Positions 1-8,035 of a DNA stretch of 43,260 nucleotides are shown one piece after another. This DNA is from Oscillospiraceae bacterium. GTDB lineage: Bacteria; Bacillota; Clostridia; Oscillospirales; Ruminococcaceae. Location of the stretch: NCBI GenBank assembly GCA_016296505.1, contig JAEDJD010000017.1, positions 1-43,260 of the forward strand, read 5' to 3'. The notes beneath the pieces are model-generated. The model searched no databases, was not told where the DNA came from, and was given only the letters and a program-made list of their open reading frames with translations. The translations under genes were made by a program, and so were the position numbers. Numbering within the stretch: position 1 is the first letter of the stretch; every line of letters starts with the position of its first letter.

Positions 1-68
1 CACCTATGCACTTTTGGAGCCCTTTTTCTGCATTTCTATTTTACCATAAACATGCGTAAAATCCCCCA

Positions 69-97
69 TTGAAAAAAAACGTACAGTATGGTATAAT
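69..97 (+). promoter_or_regulatory. Sigma-A-type promoter for the BMP-domain gene
   Basis: A -35 element TTGAAA (69-74) and a -10 element TATAAT (92-97) are separated by exactly 17 bp. Transcription would begin near 104, leaving a leader of about 57 nt before the ATG at 161. Bases 1-68 show nothing else I can name. Confidence 0.75.
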
Positions 98-160
98 AAG
101 GACAGCCTTTCTGGATATTATTATTCATCCGTTTTCATTCGTTCTGAAAGGGGCGTCAAT

Positions 161-2101
161 ATGTCAATACAGGATTATTCAAAGGCGCAGAAACTCGCCG
201 AAAAGCAATATCGGCAAGCGGTTTCGCATGGCGCTTATCCATATCTTCCAGCTCTGGAGGATATTCTGCGCGAAAATGAAGTTGAAGGTCAGCTGCCGCT
301 TGGTCAGCTTGAAATTCCGCTTTCTTTGATTGCCGGTACCGCACAGTCGGAGCGAACCTCTGCATTTGCTTCAAATTTTATGCCGCTGCTTGATTATGAT
401 ACAGAATTCGGCAGCAAATGGTCATTGCTTTGCGATTCTGTTCACGAGGTCGGACTCCGCGAACCAATCACGGTCATGGAATATATGCAGCGCTTTTATG
501 TCTGCGAAGGCAATAAGCGCGTCAGCGTTTCCAAATATAACGGCGCTGTCAGCATCGAAGCAAAAGTTACACGAATTATCCCAAAACCAAATGATACTGC
601 AGAATATCAGATTTATGAAGAATTCATTGAGTTTTTCCGCATAGCAGGAATCTATGAAATCCAAATGCGTCATCCCGGCGCATTCCCTCGTCTGATTCAG
701 ATTATTACGCCAATCGAACAGCCGGATGATCTAGACGCAAAACAACCGGTTACGCCTCCGTGGTCAGACGATCTGCGGCGCGATGTCAAATTTCTCTATA
801 CGGTTTTTTCCGATTATTATCTTGCAAAATATGAGCAGCGTCTGCCGCTGACTGCCGGTGACGCATTTCTGCATTTCTTGGAAATCTACGGCTTTGAACA
901 GGTACGCGAGCTATCCTCTGTAGAGCTGCACCGCCGGATTGACCGCATCCGCGAGGAATTCCGCGTACTGGGCAATGATAATCCGACTTCTCATATTCTC
1001 AATCCAACCGATGTTTCGCGCAAAGTCGCGCTGACAAAGAAAATTTTGCTCACCAGCTCTGCGGTACTGCATATTGCATTCTTATATCCAAAAAATCCGC
1101 AAAGTTCCGGTTGGAGCTATAACCACGAAATCGGTCGGCGCTATCTGGAAGATACCTTCGGGGACGCAATCACAACAACATCTTTTGTCTGCGAAGCCGA
1201 TGAAGCAAAAACGGTCATTGAGCAGGCAATCGCTGCCGGCTGCCGACTGATTTTTACAACATCCCCTGTTTACCATGCTGTCAGTATGCGCATGGCTGTT
1301 GAACATCCGGAAGTAATATTGCTCAACTGCTCCGTGAATACCGCGTATAAACAGCTTCGCACCTATTATCTCCGTATTTATGAGGCAAAGTTCATCACCG
1401 GTCTGATCGCAGGCTCTATGACTGAAAATGAACGCGTTGGCTATATTGCGGATTATCCGATTTTGGGAATACCGTCGTCGATCAGCGCTTTTGCACTCGG
1501 CGTTAAAATGGTCAATCCGCGCGCAATGGTCTATCTGGACTGGTCTACACTGGAAAATCACGATCCTGTTGAATATTTCCGCAATAAGCAGATCGACCTG
1601 ATTTCCGACCGCGATATCAATGCGCCGCTGCTTGATGATATCGGTTTTGGCTTATATGGTATGTACGGCGGCGTATCATTCCGGCTGGCAGCACCGGTCT
1701 GGAACTGGGGCAGTCTCTATGAGGATTTGGTGCGATCGGTTCTGATTGGCGCATGGAAAAACGACGGCAATCAGAATGAAACGCAGGCGCTGAATTATTA
1801 TTGGGGTATGTCATCCGGTGCGATTGACGTTGCGGTTTCTAGCAGACTGCCAAGCGGTACGCAGCGACTTGTCAAGCTGATGCAGAATGAGATCGCAAAT
1901 GGAAGCTTTCAACCGTTCAGCGGTCCGATTTACAGTCAGGACGGAAGCTGTAAGGTTGCAGCAGGACAATCCTTGACGCCGGATGAAATCATCAAGGCGG
2001 ATTGGATGCCGGATAATGTTGTCGGTGAGCTGCCGGATGTTTCTGAACTTGATCCACGTTTCCGTGAATTTGCGAAATGGCATAGTATTCGCACAACATA
2101 A
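161..2101 (+). CDS. BMP-domain protein with N-terminal ParB-like domain
   Basis: The 646-aa product has two recognisable parts. Residues of about 45-140 look like a ParB/sulfiredoxin-type fold: a stretch beginning IPLSLI, then GLREPITV and CEGNKRVSVSKYNG, which resembles the ParB pattern of G-x-x-x-P-I followed by a GxxR-type turn. From about residue 300 on the sequence resembles the BMP/PnrA (Med) family of nucleoside-binding proteins, for example HIAFLYP, IFTTSP and ITGLIAGSMT. Unlike secreted BMP lipoproteins it has no signal peptide or lipobox, so it is probably cytosolic. The start is set by AAAGGGG at 147-153. No permease or ATPase genes lie next to it, so a direct transport role is doubtful; a ligand-sensing or regulatory role is inference. 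Confidence 0.75.
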   Translation: MSIQDYSKAQKLAEKQYRQAVSHGAYPYLPALEDILRENEVEGQLPLGQLEIPLSLIAGTAQSERTSAFASNFMPLLDYDTEFGSKWSLLCDSVHEVGLREPITVMEYMQRFYVCEGNKRVSVSKYNGAVSIEAKVTRIIPKPNDTAEYQIYEEFIEFFRIAGIYEIQMRHPGAFPRLIQIITPIEQPDDLDAKQPVTPPWSDDLRRDVKFLYTVFSDYYLAKYEQRLPLTAGDAFLHFLEIYGFEQVRELSSVELHRRIDRIREEFRVLGNDNPTSHILNPTDVSRKVALTKKILLTSSAVLHIAFLYPKNPQSSGWSYNHEIGRRYLEDTFGDAITTTSFVCEADEAKTVIEQAIAAGCRLIFTTSPVYHAVSMRMAVEHPEVILLNCSVNTAYKQLRTYYLRIYEAKFITGLIAGSMTENERVGYIADYPILGIPSSISAFALGVKMVNPRAMVYLDWSTLENHDPVEYFRNKQIDLISDRDINAPLLDDIGFGLYGMYGGVSFRLAAPVWNWGSLYEDLVRSVLIGAWKNDGNQNETQALNYYWGMSSGAIDVAVSSRLPSGTQRLVKLMQNEIANGSFQPFSGPIYSQDGSCKVAAGQSLTPDEIIKADWMPDNVVGELPDVSELDPRFREFAKWHSIRTT

Positions 2102-2286
2102 TGTTCGCTTTTTTAAACCAAATGCGTAAAATGATCGCATAACGGTAAAAGGAAAAAGCTAAGATCTAAATAAAAAATTATCTCTATAAAACGCTATCTA
2201 TATTTTATCATATCATCTTTCAGTTTTCGTACCGATTCTGCTTATGTTTTTAGGGGAAATGATTCCAAAACAGGAGAAGTATAAGC

Positions 2287-2901
2287 ATGAAAATCATGGT
2301 CATGTCTGATGTTGAATCATCGTATATCTGGGATCATTATAAACCGGGGATGTTCCAAGGCATTGATCTGATTCTGTCTGCCGGCGATCTGAATCCGCGT
2401 TATCTGACCTTTGTGGAAACATTCTCAAATACCCCGCTGCTCTATGTCCATGGAAATCATGACGAAAAATATCAGGCAACTCCGCCGGAAGGCTGCGTCT
2501 GTATTGAGGACAGCATCATTGAATATCAAGGTATCCGAATTCTGGGACTCGGCGGCAGTATGCGCTACCGCGTCGGAACGCATCAGTATTCTGAACGGGA
2601 AATGCAGCGTCGCATTCGACGCCTTTGGTTAAAATTACACTCTTATGGCGGCTTTGATATCCTGCTGACGCACGCGCCGGCTGCCGGATTCCATGACGGC
2701 TCCGACCTCTGCCATCAAGGCTTCGACGCTTTTCGTCAGCTCATAGAGAAGTATCAGCCGAAATATCATATTCATGGTCATGTTCATATGAATTATGGTA
2801 TGCAGACACCGCGCGTTTCCCAAAATATGCAGACAATCGTTATTAACGCATATCGTACTCATACATTTACTTATGAAGAAAATCAGCCGGCAAAACCCTA
2901 A
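2287..2901 (+). CDS. Metallophosphoesterase (calcineurin-like)
   Basis: This 204-aa protein carries the ordered metallophosphoesterase motifs: SDVES near residue 8 (motif I), AGDLN near 33, GNHDE near 57, LLTHAP near 126, and HGHVH near 167. These residues would hold a two-metal centre that hydrolyses phosphomonoesters or phosphodiesters; the substrate cannot be read from sequence. Motif I has Glu where the commoner form D-x-H has His, a variant I recall from clostridial relatives. There is no signal peptide, so it is cytosolic. AGGAGAAG at 2272-2279 supports the start. It is followed by its own terminator and so is probably the last gene of a short unit with the BMP-domain gene, or stands alone. 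Confidence 0.85.
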   Translation: MKIMVMSDVESSYIWDHYKPGMFQGIDLILSAGDLNPRYLTFVETFSNTPLLYVHGNHDEKYQATPPEGCVCIEDSIIEYQGIRILGLGGSMRYRVGTHQYSEREMQRRIRRLWLKLHSYGGFDILLTHAPAAGFHDGSDLCHQGFDAFRQLIEKYQPKYHIHGHVHMNYGMQTPRVSQNMQTIVINAYRTHTFTYEENQPAKP

Positions 2902-2914
2902 ACAAAGTGTACAC

Positions 2915-2950
2915 AATGCGGAATCTTATGAAGATTCTGCATTTTTCTTT
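2915..2950 (+). terminator. Rho-independent terminator after the metallophosphoesterase
   Basis: AATGC-g-GAATCTT (2915-2927) pairs with AAGATTC-t-GCATT (2931-2943) around a 3-nt loop, followed by a T-rich tail to about 2950. Confidence 0.85.
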
Positions 2951-3020
2951 TACAAATATTATTCAGAAATTATATAATATTTTATATGACATATACAGTA
3001 TGTATATTAACTTAAAAACC

Positions 3021-3049
3021 TTGATTTTTTTGATAAAATGTGCTATAAT
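3021..3049 (+). promoter_or_regulatory. Promoter of metG
   Basis: TTGATT (3021-3026), a 17-bp spacer and TATAAT (3044-3049) give a start of transcription near 3056. This makes upstream in-frame ATG 3038 untenable as the metG start. Confidence 0.8.
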
Positions 3050-3088
3050 AAATTGAATTCTTATAAGGTGACAGAAAGGAATCTGATT

Positions 3089-5113
3089 ATGTCGAGGAAT
3101 CATGATACAAATAGTAAAAAGCCGTTTGAAATTCCGCGTCCGGAATTTCCAAAACGTGCAGTCGTTACAGGCGGTATGCCCTATGGCAATAAAGAGCTGC
3201 ATTTCGGCCATGTCGGCGGAATGCTCGTATTCGCAGATACCTATGCTCGTTTCCTGCGCGACCGCATCGGCAAGGAAAATGTGATCTTCGTCAGTGGAAC
3301 CGATTGCTATGGTTCTCCAATCGCCGAGGGTTGGCGAAAAAAAGTTGAAAACGGTGAATTTGAAGGCTCTCTCGAAGCATTTGTAGAGCAAAATCATAAT
3401 AAACAAAAGGATACCCTCAAGGCATACGGCATTTCTCCGAATCTCTTTGGCGCGTCCGGTCTCGGCAGAGCGAAGGAAATTCATGCCGAATATACGCTTG
3501 AATTTTTACAGTCGCTCTACGATAAGGGGCAGCTCAATCAAATATCTACCATGCAGTTCTTTGATGAAAAGGCTGGCGTATTTCTCAATGGCAGACAGGT
3601 CATCGGAAAATGTCCGGTCGAGGGCTGTACCTCCGAAAAGGGCTATGCCGATGAATGCGATCTCGGTCATCAGTATATGCCGGAAAATCTATTGAATCCC
3701 GTATCCGCACTGACAGGCGAAACACCCACTATGAAGCCCGTCACAAACTGGTACTTCAAGCTGCGCGATTATGAAGCGCTCATGAAGGAATGGGTTGACG
3801 ATATGCAGAAAAATAAAAAAATCCGTCCTGTTGTGTGGAAAACGATCTCGGAATTCTTAAAGCCGCCGGTCATCTATATCAAGCGTGAATTTGAGGACAA
3901 GTATCTGACAATCAAAGAACAGATGCCTGCGCATACTTATTTGGAAGAACCAAAAAAACCTTCCTTTACAATCGAATTTGAAACGCTTCCGGACTGCGAT
4001 GAAGCCTGTCGTATTCTGACAGAAAACGGCGTCCGCTATCGTACCGGCAAAACGCTCGTACCGTTCCGTCTGACCGGAAATATCGAATGGGGCGTGAAAG
4101 CACCGGTTCTTGAAGGCGCGGACGGGCTAACCGTCTGGGTATGGCCGGAATCACTCTGGGCGCCGATCTCCTTTACGCAGGCTTATTTGGAAGCCGAGGG
4201 GCATGATAAAGCCGAATGGAAGAATTACTGGTGCTCGAAAGAATCCACCGTCTATCAGTTTATCGGACAGGATAATATCTATTTCTACGGAATTGCTGAG
4301 CCTGCTATGTGGATGGCACAGCAGCAAGTCATAGAAAAGGTGTCTAATCCACCAGAAGGCGAATTGCAGATGCCCGTCATCGTTGCAAATCATCATATCC
4401 TGTTCCTTGATAAAAAAGCATCCAGCTCCGGTAATGTCAAGCCGCCCATGGCAGATGATCTTCTGAATCATTATACGCCGGAACAACTTCGTATGCACTG
4501 GCTTGGACTCGGACTCGGTCAGCGCTCGGTCAGCTTTATGCCGAAGCCCTATAATCCGGACGCCGATCCAAATGAGCAGGATCCAGTCATTAAGGATGGT
4601 CTGCTGCTCTCAAATGTCTATAACCGTATCATCCGGACCGCTTTCTATACCGCGCAAAAGGTCACGGACGGTATCCTGCCCGATCTTGCACCGGAAGAAA
4701 ATATTCTCGCAGACGCAAAAAAAGCCGTTCTTGAATACGAACGACATATGTCAAAATTTGCATTCCATCAGTGTACCTATGTATTGGACGGCTATATTCG
4801 CAATGCAAGCAAATATATGTCAAAGGCATTGAAACCTGATGAACAAAGCAAAGAAGATACTTTGCAGGTGCTCTCTAATCTATTCTATATGATCCGGATT
4901 GCAGGCGTACTGCTGCACCCAATGGCACCCTTCGGTACGGAAAAGCTTCGTGAATATTTGCAGGTTGATGAACGCATCTGGTCGTGGGATACCATTTTTG
5001 AACCAATCAGTTTCTTTACCGGCGCAAACCATAAGCTGAAATTCCTGCCGCCGCGCACGGATTTCTTTACTCGACATGAATCCCAGTTTGCCGAGGCGTC
5101 AGACGAAGCATGA
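3089..5113 (+). CDS. metG: Methionyl-tRNA synthetase
   Basis: This class I aminoacyl-tRNA synthetase charges tRNA-Met with methionine in the cytosol. The HIGH motif appears as HFGH near residue 38, the KMSKS loop as KKASS near 442, and a zinc-knuckle-like set of cysteines (C-x4-C, then C-x3-GH) lies around residues 185-205. The anticodon-binding helical domain occupies the last roughly 160 residues. At 674 aa it appears to lack the C-terminal tRNA-binding (OB-fold) dimerisation domain of the longer MetG forms, since the chain ends shortly after the helical domain. The start at 3089 follows AGAAAGGA with 8-nt spacing and lies downstream of the promoter. Its TGA overlaps the ATG of the next small gene by 4 bp. 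Confidence 0.93.
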   Translation: MSRNHDTNSKKPFEIPRPEFPKRAVVTGGMPYGNKELHFGHVGGMLVFADTYARFLRDRIGKENVIFVSGTDCYGSPIAEGWRKKVENGEFEGSLEAFVEQNHNKQKDTLKAYGISPNLFGASGLGRAKEIHAEYTLEFLQSLYDKGQLNQISTMQFFDEKAGVFLNGRQVIGKCPVEGCTSEKGYADECDLGHQYMPENLLNPVSALTGETPTMKPVTNWYFKLRDYEALMKEWVDDMQKNKKIRPVVWKTISEFLKPPVIYIKREFEDKYLTIKEQMPAHTYLEEPKKPSFTIEFETLPDCDEACRILTENGVRYRTGKTLVPFRLTGNIEWGVKAPVLEGADGLTVWVWPESLWAPISFTQAYLEAEGHDKAEWKNYWCSKESTVYQFIGQDNIYFYGIAEPAMWMAQQQVIEKVSNPPEGELQMPVIVANHHILFLDKKASSSGNVKPPMADDLLNHYTPEQLRMHWLGLGLGQRSVSFMPKPYNPDADPNEQDPVIKDGLLLSNVYNRIIRTAFYTAQKVTDGILPDLAPEENILADAKKAVLEYERHMSKFAFHQCTYVLDGYIRNASKYMSKALKPDEQSKEDTLQVLSNLFYMIRIAGVLLHPMAPFGTEKLREYLQVDERIWSWDTIFEPISFFTGANHKLKFLPPRTDFFTRHESQFAEASDEA

Positions 5114-5301
5114 CTGTCGTTTGGCAAAGTCTCGCCAAGCTCGGCGTAACAGTATATCTGCTGTTCGGCGGCTATACGCTGTTTATCGGATTTCTGGAAC
5201 AGAACCGCAAAAAAAAGATCATCGGCGCGCTCGTTTTGATCGTGCCGACGATCGCGATTGCCGTGATCCTGAAGCTGCTGTATGATAAATACGGCGCATA
5301 A
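5110..5301 (+). CDS. Small membrane protein translationally coupled to metG
   Basis: The 63-aa product has two hydrophobic segments, about residues 9-26 and 38-57, separated by a short QNRKKK basic loop, so it is probably a two-helix membrane hairpin. Its ATG shares an ATGA overlap with the metG stop, suggesting coupling. I do not recognise a family. The downstream inverted repeat at 5316-5350 has its T-run only on the minus strand. Confidence 0.65.
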   Translation: MTVVWQSLAKLGVTVYLLFGGYTLFIGFLEQNRKKKIIGALVLIVPTIAIAVILKLLYDKYGA

Positions 5302-5315
5302 CTGATTGAACCCAA

Positions 5316-5350
5316 AATAAAAATCCCCATACCAATATGGTATAGGGATT
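5316..5350 (-). terminator. Terminator of the tRNA-Arg transcript
   Basis: Read on the minus strand, AATCCCTATACC and GGTATGGGGATT form a stem with a short ATATT loop followed by TTTTATTTT. It lies immediately after the minus-strand tRNA. Confidence 0.75.
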
Positions 5351-5351
5351 C

Positions 5352-5428
5352 TGGTACGCCCGGTGCGATTCGAACGCATGACCTTCAGAGTCGGAGTCTG
5401 ACGCTCTATCCAGCTGAGCTACGGGCGC
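5352..5428 (-). tRNA. tRNA-Arg (anticodon CCG)
   Basis: On the minus strand the acceptor arm GCGCCCG pairs with CGGGCGT (the first pair is a G-U wobble). A GCTC/GAGC D stem, an anticodon stem TCAGA/TCTGA with loop CTCCGAC, and a TTCGAAT T loop follow. The anticodon CCG reads CGG Arg codons. The 3' CCA is encoded (forward 5352-5354). The outermost T-stem pair is A-C. Confidence 0.95.
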
Positions 5429-5549
5429 ATTTCCATAAGCTACATTCCTTATTATACCAGATATTCGGAAAATTTGCAAGCCCTTTTTCAAATTTACAAA
5501 GAAAAATCAAAATATATTCTGTTGACAATCATTGGAAAGGAGTGAAAAT

Positions 5550-6140
5550 ATGAATATAGTCTCCGAAAAAAAACGCTTTATTTATATCGTGATGACCAGA
5601 ACAGGAACCGGTCCTGCAAAAGCCATTCGTCTATTTTCACGGATGCCATATTCACACGTTTCGATATCCGGTGACGCTTCTTTACATCAACTTTACAGCT
5701 TTTGCCGAAATTATTCTTATTTTCCGCTTCCAAGCTCTTTCAATATCGAATTGATCGGAGAAGGTACATTTGGAAAATTTGCAGATATCCCCTGTGAAAT
5801 TTATGAAATACCGCTAACAGATGAACAATATACGCATTTTCAGTGCATGATCGACCATTTTATCGCCTGTCGTAAGCTATATTCCTATAGCCTGATGGGA
5901 TTACTGCGCGTCAAGCTGCAAATCGAAAGCGAATTGCGCTATAAATTTGTGTGTTCGCAGTTTGTCGCATACGTGTTGAAAGAATGCGGCGTTCAGCTTG
6001 ATAAACCACCCTGTCTATATTCTCCCGATGATCTGCGCTATCTGCCAGACGCAAAGCTGATCTATCGCGGCGAGCTAAATCATTATTATCATGAACAGAA
6101 TCAATCGCTTTCTTATATGCCGATGGTTTCTGCTGTCTGA
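5550..6140 (+). CDS. Papain-like NlpC/P60-type (YiiX-like) protein
   Basis: This 196-aa protein has the layout of permuted NlpC/P60 papain-like proteins: an early PYSHVSI segment giving the His, and a late KFVCSQFVAYVL segment giving the likely nucleophilic Cys. That places the His before the Cys, as in YiiX/YebB-type amidohydrolases. The substrate could be an amide or thioester, for instance in peptidoglycan or a lipid-linked molecule, but I cannot tell which. No signal peptide is evident. AAAGGAG at 5536-5542 supports ATG 5550 over the upstream TTG 5532. The 3' end overlaps the convergent membrane-protein gene by 28 bp. Confidence 0.7.
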   Translation: MNIVSEKKRFIYIVMTRTGTGPAKAIRLFSRMPYSHVSISGDASLHQLYSFCRNYSYFPLPSSFNIELIGEGTFGKFADIPCEIYEIPLTDEQYTHFQCMIDHFIACRKLYSYSLMGLLRVKLQIESELRYKFVCSQFVAYVLKECGVQLDKPPCLYSPDDLRYLPDAKLIYRGELNHYYHEQNQSLSYMPMVSAV

Positions 6141-6451
6141 GTTGCAACGGCATCCGATAAAATCCAAAGACGCAGCAACAGCTTGCCCATGGAAGGCGGC
6201 AGCGCTTCGGCTGCCTTTGCTGCGCCGGAAAGCTCCGGCTTCTGAAGCTGCAATTTCCATTCACCGCCGCCGAGCGTGACCTCTGCCGCGGACGATGATT
6301 GCTGCTGTGTGACCTGTGCCATAACCGGCGTACCGCCATAGAGCGTCTGGCGCGTTTGCTGTGCCGCCTTGAGCATCCCATAACCAAGTCCCATCACAGA
6401 AATATACCCGAAAGCCGCAATCACTGCGGCTTTTTTTATGCGTTTTTTCAT
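6113..6451 (-). CDS. Small membrane-anchored protein coupled to spoIIP
   Basis: The 112-aa product starts with MKKRIKK, a single hydrophobic helix of about residues 8-28, then a Gln/Ser-rich stretch and a short tail ending in a second moderately hydrophobic segment. It begins 1 nt after the spoIIP stop, with an AGGGGTGG ribosome site inside the end of spoIIP, so it is almost certainly co-translated. I do not recognise a family. By position it could act with SpoIIP in the sporangium, but that is inference. Its end overlaps the convergent NlpC/P60-like gene. Confidence 0.6.
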   Translation of the reverse strand: MKKRIKKAAVIAAFGYISVMGLGYGMLKAAQQTRQTLYGGTPVMAQVTQQQSSSAAEVTLGGGEWKLQLQKPELSGAAKAAEALPPSMGKLLLRLWILSDAVATQTAETIGI

Positions 6452-6452
6452 A

Positions 6453-7589
6453 TCATTCCACCCCTGATTCTTCAACAAGTTGACGAATTGTTTCGCTGAG
6501 CGCCTGCCCGAACAGCTCACCGGTATATTTTGCTTCCTCCAGCGTATTTCCCTGTGAACCAATCTCAATCAATAGACTCCCTTTTGTCAGATCCTGATTA
6601 TATTTTCGGTAATCAAATAATATCGGACGCGTCAAACCGTTAAACATGGACTCTGCGGTCTGCTGCAAGCGGCACGCAAAATGGAAATTTTCGCGATAAT
6701 TCGGCATATTCATCGTGCCGTCATCGCATCCAGAAATAATCATGATCTGCGCAGCCTGTTTGCCGTTAATCTCCGCAACCGGCGCAACCACTGTATTGTC
6801 ATCCGTAATCGCATCACGATGAATATCCAGCGCGATACAGATACTCGGATATTCCGCCAGCAAATCGCGTACTGTCTTGGCGCTGTTATTATAACTGCCA
6901 GTCCAGACCGGATAATCATGCAGCTCCCGCGCATGAACCACGCCAATACCAGCTGCTGCAAGCTGTTCTGCAATCATATCCCCAACCATAATCATATTTT
7001 TATCCGGTTCGGTTGTACGGAAGTTGAAGTTCTCATCATAATTACCTGTTTTCGGCGATACAAAACTCTCCGTCGTATGCGTATGATAAATCAATACCAT
7101 TGGAGAGCCATCCAGTTTTAGATTAAGCTGCGGCGGTATCTGACTTTCTGCAAGCAGATCGTTATTATTCCAAAATGTCGTATTTCGAACCTGTCCGCCA
7201 TTCGGAAGCGTCAGAAAGATATCGCCAGACTGCTTTCCGAAATGTCTGTCAACAATTTCTCCACCGTTCCCACTCTGCGTTTCCTGATACAGCCGCGCAT
7301 ACCAAAGCGCCTTAGAACCTTCAGATTCACGGTTTATGATCAGCGAATTTTCAACATTCGGCGCCGCAGGCGCCATCACGACAGGCTGCGTCACAACGCC
7401 TGTCTCCGTAGAAACAGTTGTGACTGTCGATACGGTCGTCTGTACAGGCGCAGGCAGTTCCTCTGCTAACGCAATACAAGACGCAGAGCCAATTTCAACC
7501 GTATCCAGAAAAGCCATGAGCCGCCAGCCGCCAAGCATCACACAGCTAGCTGCACAGAGTAATGATATTCGTTTGATTTGTATATTCAC
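6453..7589 (-). CDS. spoIIP: Stage II sporulation protein P
   Basis: SpoIIP is a membrane-anchored peptidoglycan amidase/endopeptidase that works with SpoIID and SpoIIM in septal thinning and engulfment of the forespore. The sequence has an N-terminal membrane segment near residues 8-30, a Thr/Val-rich linker to about 75, and then the amidase_2-like domain with the SpoIIP hallmarks IYHTHTTESF, LDIHRDA and IEIGSQGNTLEEA. The His and Glu residues in these motifs are the likely zinc ligands and catalytic groups. An ATG at 7598 sits directly on the GGAG ribosome site, so GTG 7589, 9 nt from it, is preferred. The gene indicates an endospore former or one that recently was. It diverges from dnaA. 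Confidence 0.92.
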   Translation of the reverse strand: MNIQIKRISLLCAASCVMLGGWRLMAFLDTVEIGSASCIALAEELPAPVQTTVSTVTTVSTETGVVTQPVVMAPAAPNVENSLIINRESEGSKALWYARLYQETQSGNGGEIVDRHFGKQSGDIFLTLPNGGQVRNTTFWNNNDLLAESQIPPQLNLKLDGSPMVLIYHTHTTESFVSPKTGNYDENFNFRTTEPDKNMIMVGDMIAEQLAAAGIGVVHARELHDYPVWTGSYNNSAKTVRDLLAEYPSICIALDIHRDAITDDNTVVAPVAEINGKQAAQIMIISGCDDGTMNMPNYRENFHFACRLQQTAESMFNGLTRPILFDYRKYNQDLTKGSLLIEIGSQGNTLEEAKYTGELFGQALSETIRQLVEESGVE

Positions 7590-7908
7590 ATGGAACATCT
7601 CCTTTCTTCAGTATGCACATTCTGCTAATGCTTATGCAAAATACGATTCAGATATGCCGAAGCAATTCGCAGAACGCCGCGCACTTTTCCAAAAACAAAA
7701 CCGAAATCTTTTATTTTGCTTCAAGGGTATGGTAATTATAATATCTGAAACGCTTCAAAAATCATAAATTTTGCTGTCAGTTTTTCCGCTTTTTCGGTTG
7801 TTAATATATATTAAATATTTATAAAAAATAGGTCGGGAACGGTTTATCAACAATCCGCGGCGAGCAGTCAAGTGTTTTGTGTAATTCTCCAATGATTATT
7901 AGTTATGC
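7590..7908. other. spoIIP-dnaA intergenic region with AT-rich tract and a DnaA-box-like site
   Basis: There is no supported gene here. A 30-bp tract of pure A/T (7801-7830), containing the palindrome TTAATATATATTAA, lies just before TTATCAACA (7844-7852), one mismatch from the DnaA box TTATCCACA. This is the sort of arrangement expected of a duplex-unwinding element beside DnaA sites, so it may be the upstream half of a bipartite origin. Confidence 0.45.
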
Positions 7909-7937
7909 TTGAAATTATCTTTTCAATATGCTATAAT
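7909..7937 (+). promoter_or_regulatory. Promoter of dnaA
   Basis: TTGAAA (7909-7914), a 17-bp spacer and TATAAT (7932-7937) place transcription start near 7944, giving a leader of about 92 nt. In that leader ACTGCAC (7952-7958) is complementary to GTGCAGT (7989-7995). Confidence 0.8.
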
Positions 7938-8035
7938 ATATTGTGTATAAGACTGCACGAAATCAAGCTGTAACTCCCAAAATACTGTGTGCAGTTCTGT
8001 CAGATTATTTAATAGAAAAGGATGTGAATGGACTC

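Noticed and set aside
3038..3088. Upstream in-frame ATG for metG
   Set aside because: It lies upstream of the -10 hexamer, so it cannot be in the mRNA from that promoter.
5522..5527. TTGACA just before the NlpC/P60-like gene
   Set aside because: It lies only 9 bp from the ribosome site and has no room for a -10 element.
7336..7767. A 143-aa plus-strand frame across the spoIIP start
   Set aside because: It opens inside spoIIP on the opposite strand, lacks a ribosome site and resembles no protein.
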